Shown in pieces: positions 50,822 to 61,681 of a stretch of 64,000 bases of DNA. A model generated the notes under the pieces. It did not search any database and was not told the DNA's origin. It worked only from the letters and a program-made list of their open reading frames with translations. Position numbers and translations under genes: made by a program. This DNA comes from Capra hircus (Eukaryota; Chordata; Mammalia; Artiodactyla; Bovidae). The number at the start of each line of letters is the position of its first letter. Within the stretch, counting starts at the first letter, position 1. The stretch spans positions 496,001-560,000 of the forward strand of contig NC_030811.1 in assembly GCF_001704415.2 (NCBI RefSeq), read 5' to 3'.

Positions 50822-51319
50822 CCCCATCTGCTGAAGGAACCCCACACGCGGTGCCCAGGTCTTTAGAGAGAAAGCCTCCTGGGGAGGAACACATGGTCCC
50901 CAGCTCCCCCTCCGGACCGCAGGGAGGAGGGAAGAGCCTCCGGAGACCACCTCGGGCCGGGTTCCTGCTGTGGAATCCCGACCTGGCGGGCCGGCGCGGC
51001 TTCCGGGGCCGCGGGCCCGTCCCCGCTGACGCCCAGGTTAGGCTCCCACGGCCTCTCAGTCCCAGGCTGAGGACCCCCACAAGCCCTACACGGCGCCCCT
51101 CCTCAGGAAGCCCGGCCCCCTTCCGGGCAGGCCCGCGCTGCCTGCGCTGCCCGCGCTGCAGGCGCTCCGACTCAGGCCCCATCGTGGGGTATGAGGGGGG
51201 CGGGGGGGTCTGCAGACCAGGAGACGCAACGAGGAGGCTCAGGCGGCGCGGAGCTCTGAGCTCGTCTCAGGGACTCCTTCTCGAGTCGGGGTCGGGGAGC
51301 GCGGGCAGCGGGAGGGCCT

Positions 51320-51400
51320 GGGGCGGGGCGGGGCGGGGCCGGGCGCGGAGGGGCGGGACCAGGCGTGTCGGGGGCGGGACCAAGCATCGAGGGGCGGGGC
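51320..51400 (+). promoter_or_regulatory. PTPRN2: GC-box cluster and G-quadruplex-prone tract
   Basis: Four runs of four G separated by single C occupy 51320-51338. Further GGGCGGG boxes start at 51351, 51372 and 51392. Spacing of 21 and 20 bp is about two helical turns. They lie 90-160 bp upstream of the PTPRN2 ATG. SP1/KLF binding is the usual role of such boxes; here it is inferred. Confidence 0.65.
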
Positions 51401-51462
51401 CGGCGGCGCTGTCCGGTGCTGAAGCCGCGGCAGCGCCGGGAGCGCGGGGAGGAGCGGCCGCC

Positions 51463-51471
51463 ATGGACTGA
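51463..51471 (+). promoter_or_regulatory. PTPRN2: Minimal upstream ORF (Met-Asp-stop) before PTPRN2
   Basis: An ATG in an ideal Kozak context (gccgccATGg) is followed by one codon and TGA. Its stop ends 11 bases before the main ATG at 51483. If transcribed, ribosomes would meet it first, so it could lower or gate PTPRN2 translation. Its presence in the mRNA depends on the start site, which I cannot see. Confidence 0.6.
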
Positions 51472-51482
51472 GCGCCGCCGAC

Positions 51483-51588
51483 ATGGGGCCGCCGCTCGCG
51501 CTCCTGCTGCTGCTGCTGCTGCTGCCGCGCGGCCCGCCCGTCGCCCCCGCGCCCGCGCCCCGCGCCCGGCCGCTCCCGGGGCTGCTCG
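51483..51588 (+). CDS. PTPRN2: PTPRN2 coding exon 1 (signal peptide)
   Basis: PTPRN2 (phogrin, IA-2beta) is a transmembrane protein-tyrosine-phosphatase homologue of dense-core secretory granules in neuroendocrine cells. This exon encodes 35 residues plus one base of a glycine codon. It begins MGPPLALLLLL, with one CTC and seven CTG leucine codons in a row, then a Pro/Ala/Arg-rich cleavage region ending RPLPGLL. The human protein as I recall it begins MGPPLPLLLLL and reaches LPGRLG at the same exon boundary. The donor is gtgagt. The start has purine at -3 and G at +4 (gacATGg). The exon sits in a CpG island downstream of NCAPG2 on the same strand, as in human. All later exons lie beyond the window. 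Confidence 0.9.
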
Positions 51589-51958
51589 GTGAGTGGGGCC
51601 GCGGTCGGGGTCGCGGTGGGGGAGGGGCGCCGTGTGGCTGAGGGGCGCGGGGGAGGGGCGCCTGACTGGGCGCGGGCGCGCTCCTGGGGGCCGGGGTGCG
51701 GAGCGGTGGGGAAGAGGTGTGCGGCGGCCGGGTGCGGGGCCGGGGCAGCGCCCAGCGAGCGGCGCGGGGTCGCGGGCGCGGCGGCGGGCGCGCGCTCTGC
51801 GGGGGCGCCCCCGCGTGTCCGCGCCGCGCGTCCCCCCCGCGCGGCCTCCCCCGCGCCTCGCGGTCGCGCGGGCGTCCCCCCGAGGGGAGTAGGGGGCGGC
51901 GGGGCGCGGGGAGGGCCTGGCCGCCGCCCCGCGGCCTGCGACGCGCGCCCGCCTTGCT

Positions 51959-52006
51959 GTTGAGGAGGGTCGGTAGAGGAGGGTCGGTTGAGGAGGGTCA
52001 GTTGAG
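51959..52006. repeat. Short tandem repeat, three copies of about 16 bp
   Basis: The unit gaggagggtcggttgag is repeated three times with small changes, just inside PTPRN2 intron 1. Confidence 0.85.
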
Positions 52007-52774
52007 GCGGGGCCGCGGGCTCCGGCCCCGGGCCCCTGAGGTGAGAGGAGCGCCTGTCGCGGGGCTGCGGGCAGAGCCGGCCCGGGCCTCGCCCCGCCGC
52101 CCCCCGGGCGCCGCCGTCCCAGAGACCGCGGACTGCCGACACAGGTGGGCACGGCCGCCCCAGGTCCCGGGCCCTCAGCGCCGCCTTGGCTTTCCTGGGC
52201 GCACACGCAGCCCCGGCCTGCGGACAGCGAGCACGGGGAAGGCCAGCGCCACTCGGGAGGAGGTCCTCGCCTGCCCGGGGAGGCCCTGAGGGGAACAGCG
52301 AGTCTGGTCCTCGCACCTGGCGTCCCCGTCGTCCAGCCACTTCCCCCCGAGCCACCCCGGGCCCAGGCGAGCCTGCCCCGCTGAGCCCCGCCGGGAGGCT
52401 CGGGCCCCCCGCCCCCCTCACTCTGCCTTGACCTCCAGGACCTTGCCCCAGAGCAGCCACAGAGGCCTGGCTGTGTGCTGGTCAGCCTTAGCTGGGCTGT
52501 GCTCCTTCCTTCATCTGGCCGGAGCTGGCATGTCACTCCTGTGAGAGCTGTTTGCTCAGCTCTCCCGGCGCCGCCCTCCACACACACGGTCAGGGAGAAC
52601 CAGGGTCAGCTGACACTGGCCACTCGGTGTTCCAGGGAGGGCAGTTTCCATGGGATGAAGGCAAGGCTGGTCCTCAGCTATTCTGTTTCCATTGTAACTG
52701 CCCGTTCATCGCAAGCTGAAAATCTCTACCACTTTCAGAAATGGTAGAGAAAGGGGGAAGGAGGGGGTGGCTCA

Positions 52775-54015
52775 GGGAGCGAGCGAAGGAAAACCCAAAG
52801 GCAGACATAAGTGAACAGAAGAGAATCGCTAAGCTGCCTGGGACAGCACGGCCCGACACAGCAGTGATATTCTGGCTACCAGCAAAATTGACTTGTATCA
52901 TTAAGGAGAGCCTTATTCCCCCTCTGTTCTTGATGTGCTTCTAGGGAGCCTCCTGAATGCAGTCTTGGTGTGGGTCAACCTTAGGGGCCCAGACCTTTTT
53001 GAACTGTCTCAGGGACTCCAGCTGATCGCTGTAGCCTGCTGGATCCCAGAATGATTGGACACTACCATGGCGGGGTGCACAGATAGCCAGATACTGGGGG
53101 ACCCATCCTGGGGCTGCATGTAGCCACGCCCACCCACATACACTCCCAGCGTCCTGTGCACTCAGCCTTCTATCCCTGCACCATCCTCACCCAGGGGATG
53201 CTGCTGCGTCCTTAAGGTTCACAGGCACAGTCTCCGGATGGTGAAGGGGGACCATGGTCACCCGTGAAAGGCATATGCTGCCATGTTTGTTTTTCTCAAC
53301 TGTCTGGATCTGGTACATAATGGTCACAGCAACTGCAGTGTCCCAAATAATGATGGACAAGGAGAGATGTACCCGGAGACCATAGATCTGGTCCCAGCCA
53401 TGTCACTCATACCTATTTATTTATTTAACTGTTAACACTCAGCTTCAGGTTAAGGTCTATAGAACACATGGTTCAAGGCGATACACATTTTGCCTCCTCG
53501 GTTGAGTCCTAGAGTCTAGAACTCACCAAGACCCGAGGCCAGCTCTTTCTGCAGAGGATGCCTTGCCTTGAATTAGGGGCCTTTTCACATTTAGACAGAA
53601 GGAGCTCTTGTTGGAACCCTGGACTGACAAAACTGCCGCGTCTGAGTGTATGTTCATTGCTCTGAGCCACGTGCCACAGCAACTGTTGGCAGCATCTCAG
53701 TGACCATGGACATCTCACTGCTCCCTTCCCTCAAGGGCGCCCTCTCCCCCTTAATCATGTTAGCCTGCTGACCTTCAGCACCTATCCTGCCCGTGTCTTT
53801 CTGGTGCAGAAGGGTCCCTTATGGCACATGGTGGCCTATTGTTTATGACACGCTGATCAGAGGTGCATGGGGCAGGAGTAAGGCGCCCCTTCTCAAGGCT
53901 CTGACTCCACTCTGCTTGCGGCCAGAACACCACTGCTCAGGTGGCGCTGTCCTGGGCAGCTTAGCGATTCTCTTCTGTCTTTGGGTTTTCTTTCTTCCTC
54001 GCTCTGCCATTCTCT
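52775..54015. repeat. Inverted repeat arms about 1 kb apart
   Basis: Bases about 52778-52890 and the reverse complement of about 53918-54003 align with shared cores (ggaaaacccaaag and cagaagagaatcgctaagct), at roughly 80% with one gap. The family is not recognised. Confidence 0.65.
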
Positions 54016-56639
54016 GTGATTTTAGGACATCCTTTTGTTCAGGTGCTCAGTACTTTTTCCATTATGCTGCTGTGAACTTGAGCCCTTTTGTCTTTGAATC
54101 ATTCTTCAGTTATAGGGAGGCTAGTTTGTGAACCTGCTCTGGCAGCCCCCACATTTAAAGGCAGTCATACGTATTAAAGATCTTCCTTTTTTGCTAAAGA
54201 AACGTGAATTTCATTTGCTAAAGGACAGAATCCACCTTTTGTGCAAATTTAGCTTGGAGAATGCAAAGTCAGACCTGCCTGGCTTTGAAGATGGGCGCCT
54301 GTTTCTTTTTCTCCTTTGTCTTTGCCTCTGGATTTGCCCGCGCGTGTTTCTCGCTCACCAGTGAGCCCACGCAGAGCTGAGGAGAGCGCTGCCAGGAGCA
54401 GTCGGCGTGCTTTGTCGCCGAGATGGCATGTTTATTTTTAAATCAAAGTGTTCTTCCTGCCACAAGAGCACAGGTCCATCTTTGCTTCTTGGGGTCCGGA
54501 GCTGTTGGTTTTGCCTCTTGTATGATGGTGAGCAGCCTGCTCCTCCCCCGAGCGAGAGCCCCGCTGCCTGCGGCCTTCTCTCCAGCTGTGAGCCTTTTCT
54601 CTGCCGGTGGTTTCCACCTCCTCCTGCTCTGGCCCTGCAGCCCCAGGTACTGATTGGTGTCCCTGTGTGGTAGGACTGGGGCACAAGGAGAACCTCAGGC
54701 TTTCGGGAGAGGGAGGTGCCGACAGTGGGCACCCCCACAGATGCCGGGGCGTTGGGTGGGATGGTGGTGTGGCTGTCTCCCGTGTCCAGAGATGGCAGTT
54801 AGATGTATCAGGCTCAGGAAAAATGTGCAGGGAATGAACGCGGTTCTCAGGTGGCTTCTTCTCTGTGTGAAGCTCAGCTGTGCACCTCGGCATCTCTCAT
54901 CTCTCCTTTTAAACGCTCATCTGGTTTCGCACCTGGTTACCAAGCTCGTCGTCTGTGTGTGCGCCGGGGAGGTGCGGGGGTGTGCTCAATTTGTCATAGT
55001 CCTTTTTCTCTTTTCCTCGGTGGTGGTGCTGGCCCCCACTGACAATTTCTGAATGCCGTGAAATGTGCAGGCGTGGCTGGAGCCCCGGCTTGCCCTGAAG
55101 AAGGGCATTAGGGTGTCCACAGCTCAGGCAGGGCGCAGCCCCAGGCTCGTCGTCCCGGGGCACGTGGTTTGATGAGTTCTGTGGCAATCATTGGTTCTTT
55201 TACGTGATAATAATTTCTACATTCTGAGTCTATTTTGTTCTGTGGTTGACATGTAGTACTACCTAACTTGCAAATGCAGTTATTCACCCCTTTCCTTAGG
55301 ATTTTTGGAAGTTAGGAATATGGAGGGAGGTAGTAACGTATGGAGAGATGGGGTCAGCTGAGCTGTCATTACACACGGTCTTACTAAGAAGGGTTTCCAT
55401 TACCACAGCCCCTTTGAGCAATACCTTAGAATTTCAAGATTTTTAAATGAAAATATGTTTGTAATTAAATGGGACCCAAACTGAAAAAAACCCTCAGGCT
55501 TTGGGTGACAGATATTTAAGATATGTCTGTGTATATGCAAATATTTCTAGTTTAGGGATGTTTTATGGGTTGGAGAGGCGGAAAAAAGCTTAAGGAGTGG
55601 GCGAGGCTTTCATCTAGATGTGTGTCCGTAGATGCAGGCCTGGCGAGGCTCAGCTAGCTAAGAACCTATCTTATCTCTTCTGACTAGATGTTCCATTTCC
55701 CGAGAAAGCAAACAGTTGAATTCATAGGAGATAACCCTCTGTGCCATATAAAAGCACCTGGCAGCTGTTTTCACATTAGTCTAAATTGACCTTCATAAAT
55801 GTAGACCCAGCTGGACTTATTTTTCACATCTTGGTTGATAGGAGGCCAGAAAACCAGAGAAGCAGAAAACAGTCAATGCTCTTTTCTGCTGGCTGGAAAC
55901 AGAGCTTGTTAGGAGGACAAGGAAATTTTTTCTTTTAACTCCTGCCTTCTCTAACAGCTTGGCCACAACTGCTGTTTAAGTATCTAGGGCAGGAAGTTAA
56001 AAGAGGTGCGGTTCTCCTGGAAACACTTATGTTCACATATTAAGTAACATTTTTGTTTGTTAGTCAGCTTCCAAGCTGATAAGTGAGTGACTCCCACATT
56101 AGTCTAAGAAACTGGACTTTGGACTTGGAAGTGCTGACGTGTGAAACATCAGGGTCCATCTGTCTTTAAAATGGCCTTCATGTGGGGTGTGAAGAAAGGA
56201 GGAGAGCATTGAGGGTTTTCAATGATCACTTGGTGTTGACTCTCCTGTGTGGCAGTGGATAAGGGAGCGTTTGGTTCACTTATTTTGCCAGAGTATCGGC
56301 TGTAATTCAGAAAACGCAAGGACATGCCCTCTTAACCTCATGTGACTAGTAATGGTTCCCATGAGGGTAGTTCAAGAGTGTGATGGGCTGGAGGAAATGA
56401 GCTAATAGTTATAAAACAGATTGGGGAGATTTCTCTCTCTATTCAATTAAAAATTATCACACGTGAAATCGAGCTTCTCTTTTGGTGTGTGTTCTGTGTA
56501 CAGATTCCAGTGACAGGTGGCAGGACAGTCACATAACCCCAGCTCTGCCCCGTGCCTTCCCTCAGCAGCCCCTGGAGTGCCGTGTGTGTGCTTACGTGTT
56601 GGCCCCGGAAGAGCTCTGGTGGGCACACGTTTCTTTCTG

Positions 56640-56735
56640 CGTTCCACAGGTGGGAAGCCTGAGGCCCAGAGCAGCTGAGAAGCACGCTGTGGGACGCCTG
56701 GTGCTGGGACTGGGTCCTGGGCTCTGGCCTCCTCC
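56640..56735 (+). repeat. MIR SINE remnant
   Basis: The stretch gaagcctgaggcccagagca followed by ctgggactgggtcctgggct resembles the MIR core and 3' side. Confidence 0.5.
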
Positions 56736-58489
56736 AGCAGCTGGCCCAGGATGGGGCAGGGCCAGCCCCGAGCGTGCAGGTCCCGGCAGACGATCTGTGT
56801 GCCCTCAGAACCTGCCCCTCCAGTTCCCAAGAACAGGACGTCTGTAGGAGGGCAGTGATGTCCCAGACTGGGGCTTGTTCGGGCTGTCGGGCTCAGTTAT
56901 CTGGTTGGCCTTTCTGAGGGAATCTTGATGCTTAGAAGCGGCCGGCTTGTTTTTGGACACCAGCCCTTCCCAAGATGGAGGGGCGCAGTGCCACCATAGC
57001 ACTCGCGGACTCTTGTGTGCATGCCCTCTGCTCAGACGCCTCTCTGCTTCCGTCAGCTTTCTGAATGTAGCAATACAAACACTGAAGAAGCTAGCTTTCA
57101 CTTAAGACTCATCATAGCAAATAGTCTAATTCAGAGTAAGGGAGGAAGGAGGGGTTACTTTCATAAGAAAAAGTTAAGAGTGGTTCCATCTAAGTTGACA
57201 TTTAGAGTAGCGGACAGGTAAGGGAGGGTGCCTTCTGATCAGTCCTTCTTCTTGCCTGAGGAGGTGAAAGAATGAAGCTTCCCTTGTGTGATGTGGGCAG
57301 TCTTTGTCCCAGGTGATTCTCAAAGCCCATTTTGCAGTCTCCTAATGTACAGTACAAAGGATGTGTTTGGAAGTTTGTTTGTGGGGAAGAATTTTCAGAA
57401 GAAAAACTGACCTGGTTTCCAAAAGGGAAACGACTTCACATTAATGGTGCAAGTCAATTCTGACTCCAACAGCGAAATGTAGTCAACTCGTAAATGGACG
57501 GAGCAGCCCCTGAAGTTGGCCCTGGGAGGCTGATGCCTTTTCCATCTGGGGCTGTGGCTTTAATCCAGCTCAGAGCAGTAATTAACCTGAGGTGCGGCTG
57601 GAAGCCAGTTCAGCGATGTGTATGTTCTCTGAAGTAGCTGGTATTTTAGTGGCAGCGGCTGAAGCAAACCAGTGAGAGGAAGCACAGTCTCTCCGTGGCG
57701 GGTGGGAACGGGGACGTGGGTGAAGAAGCAGCCTGAGCTGCGGTCCACCAGCCTTCCCGCCTCGAACCGTCTTCCATCCCGGAAAGGCACGTTTGCTTTG
57801 TCAGTACCGCGGGTCTTCTTGAATCTTGTCTGGTTTTGCCTGAAAATAGGCCGAGGTTCAGATCACCACACTTGCATCTGAGTTAAGTGTTGTCTGAGCA
57901 ACACATGAGGAAGTACCAGGGTCAGTTCTGGGCAACCAAGGCCCACCCTTGTGACTGAGCCTCCCCCGCCTAGCAGCTGCCTCACCAGGGCGTTCTGGTC
58001 CTTGATCCATGACACGGTCAGCGTGGAGACCAGAGAGGATTCTAACAGTTTCCAAACACGTGGTGGGGGCTGAGTGGATATGGGTCCAGGACACAGATGA
58101 CATAAGAAAGGTTATCATTTCGGGGTGGGGTGGGCATGTTGATAGACTAAGAAGCTGCCTCATCTTTCTGTCGGCACTCACAGTGGGAGTCAAGAGAAAT
58201 GGAGGACTCCACCTGAATCTCTCTGAATTTATACCACAAGCAAAATGCCAATTTTTTTGTGTGTTTTTGAGAGAATGTTATGAGATGGTGGGAGAATTCT
58301 TGATAATGGCAGTCCTAGTTGTAACCCTAGTTGTTTTTAGAAGCTGTAGGTTTCTCCAGCTTGGTGGCCTGACACAGTGGAATATTGTTATTATTGAAAA
58401 CAGTGTTATTTTCCTGAGTCCAAGTCTCAGCTGAATTGATTACTGAGGTTTTTTTTTTTTTTTAAAGTTACCATTTAAAATAGTAATAT

Positions 58490-58616
58490 CAGAAATTCCC
58501 TGGTGGTCCAGTGGTTAGGATTCTGCATGTTTGTTTCTAAGGGCCTGGGTTTGATCCCTGGTTGGGGAACTAAGATCCCACAAGCCATGTGGTGCAGGCA
58601 AAGAAAAAAAAAAAGG
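58490..58616 (+). mobile_element. CHR-type tRNA-derived SINE
   Basis: It has the full pattern: attccctggtggtccagtgg, tttgatccctggttggggaa, ctaagatcccacaagccatg and a poly(A) tail. Confidence 0.88.
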
Positions 58617-60399
58617 TCAATATTATTTATGTTTTCTAATAAACATATTTAATAAATTGTCACTAGTTCAACTAAGTAGAATGCAGGCCCGATTATGTTG
58701 TAAAAATGAGAACAAGTAGTGGTGATAACATGTCTGTAGCTTATGCCATCCCTTCAGACAGCATAAGGCCCCTGAATAGAAGAAAGAGGGCTTGGATAAT
58801 AGTCAGACTGATTTTACACATTTGAGCATAAAGTGTACTAAAAAGAGATAGTACATTCTTTTCTCAAACGGTCAGCACTTTCTTTTAAATAATATTTAAC
58901 TGTTTGACTGACATTTGACAAATTCAAAAATCAGAGCCCCTTTGGGGGTATATTTGACATGTCTAGTCTGCACTGCTTTTGAGTGTCTGTATTTTTGTCT
59001 TGTCTCCAAAGTGTAGACAGTAGAGACCAAAGCCCTCGCGTGTCTTGTGGAAGCACTGGAGGGGTCACACCAGCAGTTGGCACCCACACGGGGCTCCCGA
59101 GGCCCCTGCCGTCTGCACCACTCGCCTGGGCGAGTGTGAGGACGCCCCCATCCTGCTGGTGAAGATGGCCGTGATGGTGGGAGTGGGGTGCGGAGGCTCC
59201 CTGCCCCCAGGTCTGAGGACCACAGCATCTCTCTGCAGGACCCAGGCTCAGACCTTGACTTCCGACTGAGGGTGTGTGGGCCGGGTGCCAGGCCCCCTCT
59301 GGGTCCGGCGGGCACTGCAGTCTGTCCCTTGGGCCTGTCTGTGTGGCTGCAGGAGGGAGCTAGCGAACCTGGCTGGTTGCCTGCCCCTTACCTACAGTTT
59401 GAGGGGCGATTCGTGCCCCATGTTGGCAGGCCTGCCCCCTCCCTGGGCCGCTGGGTTCCTGCTGGGAGCCCCGCTGGGCTCGGGTCAGTGCCCCTTCCCC
59501 GTGGTGTGCACCCTGCGTTCACCCCTCCTTCCCCGCAGCCTTCCTTGTGGAGAAGGGCTTCAGGCAGAGTGTGGGTGGGAGGGAGAGACGGCGCTGTCAG
59601 AAGCCGAGGTGCCCATTTCTCACAGCGCCAGAGGTGCCTGGCTGTGCACGGTCCGTCTCCCTGGAAGTGGCCGTGGCAGGCTGGGGTCTCCCGTAGGCTT
59701 GTGTCTTGTTTGGGGCGAGCACTCCAAAGGGTGCGTCAAGGGCAGGTGCTGAAACCCCAGAGACTGCTCTCCTACGTGAGTTTGTCATTGCTGGGAGTTT
59801 AAGCAGAAGGAAGTATTTTGACAACTTGAATAAGGAAACCGTCTTTAAATGAAAAGAATATTTTTCAGAATAAAGATTGGATTCTCAGTCTGCTAAGAAG
59901 CAGTATCACTTACTTCCTGATATCTGTGATCATTTCTAATGGTTCTGTATTCCTAACATATCATAATGAACTTAAAACTCTAATTTACCGTCATCATAGA
60001 GAGTATGGGTGCCTACATACAGATCTGTAACCAGGACACGTAGAGATATTGCCAGTGTGCTGAAAACCATTGCGCAGAATTCATCGGACAACTACGTGTC
60101 CAGAGGAACAACCTGGTGCGATATCAAAGGAGCAGCCTGGGAAGGGAAGCTCTGTCAGTAAAGAATACTGCACGTGGGTACGGGGTAAAGAGCATCAGTG
60201 CGTCACTGCTCAGCGGTGAGCTAGGTTCTGCTTAGTTACATCTGTTCTATCTGAGGAGAAGCAGTTCTCAAAGAATATCTTGATTTAGCTCTATCCTGAG
60301 AAGATAAAAATATGCAATCTGTTAAAGGCAGAAACTTGGATATTCATATACATATGCCTACTCTTGTCCGCCTGTGTTTACATATGCGTTTATTCATTG

Positions 60400-60640
60400 G
60401 GCTGCCTCGGGTCTCAGCTGTGGGCCCCCACTGCACCAGGCAGGGTCCTCTGCCGCAGCGCGGATGCCCACTGCGCCGCAGGCAGACGCTCACTGCGCCT
60501 CCCAGGTCCAAGAGTTGCTGCATGTCGGCTTGTTAGTTGCTCCGCGCCACGGGGATCCCAGTTCCCTGACCAGGGATCGAACACACGTCCCCTGCATTGC
60601 AAGGTGGATTCTTAACCACGGGACCATCAGGGAAATCCTT
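60400..60640 (-). mobile_element. CHR or Bov-tA type SINE, antisense
   Basis: The reverse complement of 60545-60640 has ttccctgatggtcccgtggt, tRNA-like boxes (ctggtcagggaac) and the phrase gggacgtgtgttcgatccct. The remainder is degraded. Confidence 0.6.
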
Positions 60641-61681
60641 CTGAAGATTCTGATGGAGTGAAACTAGTGTCAAACTAATTTTAGTGTTCCAGGAGATTAC
60701 ATTATTGACATATCAGTATGTTAACTAAGAAGTCTGTTGGTGATGTTAAAAAGTGATGTATTTGATCTGAATTGATACTGTTGAAGAATATGTTGCATTT
60801 GTTTAATGATTAAATGTTTTCCTTAGGAACTCTGAAAGAACATCAGATATCCACAGTATGTTTAAAGTCAAACACTAGGGAAAAAGAGTGATCGAGATTG
60901 TTAGAGGAGATCTTACAGGAAATGAGATGTTTCACAACGATTGTAGGAGATTGAATGGGTACTCGCTCCCAAATCAAAGCCTTAGCTTGACCGTGTCTGT
61001 GTGGGCATGGGTATATGCGTTTCATGTGCTGTGATAGTTCCTCCAGGATATCACAAGGTGCTGCTTTGCTGTGTAAAATAAATGACTAATGGAGGAAGAG
61101 GATGTCCTCTGCAGACAAGAGCAAGGGCTGCTTGAAGCGGCCCCTTGAGAGCGAGGTGCTGAGCTCCTTTACTAGCCCAGTGGTCCTCCACGGGGTCTGG
61201 GCTGCCATGGGGACGTTTCTGGCTGTCTCAGCTCAGGTGGGAGGTGTGCTGCTAGGGTCTCCAGAGAAGGGGTTGGGGTGTTGGACAGCCTGCAGTGCAC
61301 CGGGTGCCCCCACCTCGGAGGGCTGGCTAGACCCCCTGAGGAGCCCTGCTGTAGACGGGGCTTGGGAGGAGCTGCTGGCTATGTGCTCACATCCAGGGGG
61401 AGAGGTGGGCTGAGAGGGCCGCAGGACAGCTGTAACAGAGAGAAGCTTGCCTTCTCCCACGGCCCTCCAGTTCTGGTGGGGTGACCGAGAACCACCCTCG
61501 AGTCTGACTCTGTAACTGCTCTGCGAGAAACCTCACCTCATGCACGTGGCCTGCGCCACGTGCCTGCATGCACGCATCGGTATGCATGTGCGTGTCCATG
61601 GATTTGCAAATCACATATGCTTTACTGAACTAATGCTTATTGTAAAACTAAACACGAATTTAGAAAGAATGAGACAACGCT

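Larger units (their letters stand above)
50900..52450. promoter_or_regulatory. PTPRN2: CpG island covering the PTPRN2 promoter and exon 1
   Basis: This region is very GC-rich with dense CpG (densest about 51240-52150). It brackets the PTPRN2 start codon and holds at least five GC boxes. No TATA box is apparent, which fits a broad CpG-island promoter. Long open frames on both strands here are by-products of base composition. Confidence 0.85.

Noticed and set aside
51172..52587. Minus-strand open frames of 471 and 397 codons over the PTPRN2 CpG island
   Set aside because: Very high GC removes stop codons on both strands. The peptides are low-complexity Pro/Arg/Ala/Gly and overlap the real exon 1 and its intron.
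60312..60661. Small protein genes around 60400
   Set aside because: The frames overlap antisense SINE sequence and have no splice or homology support.
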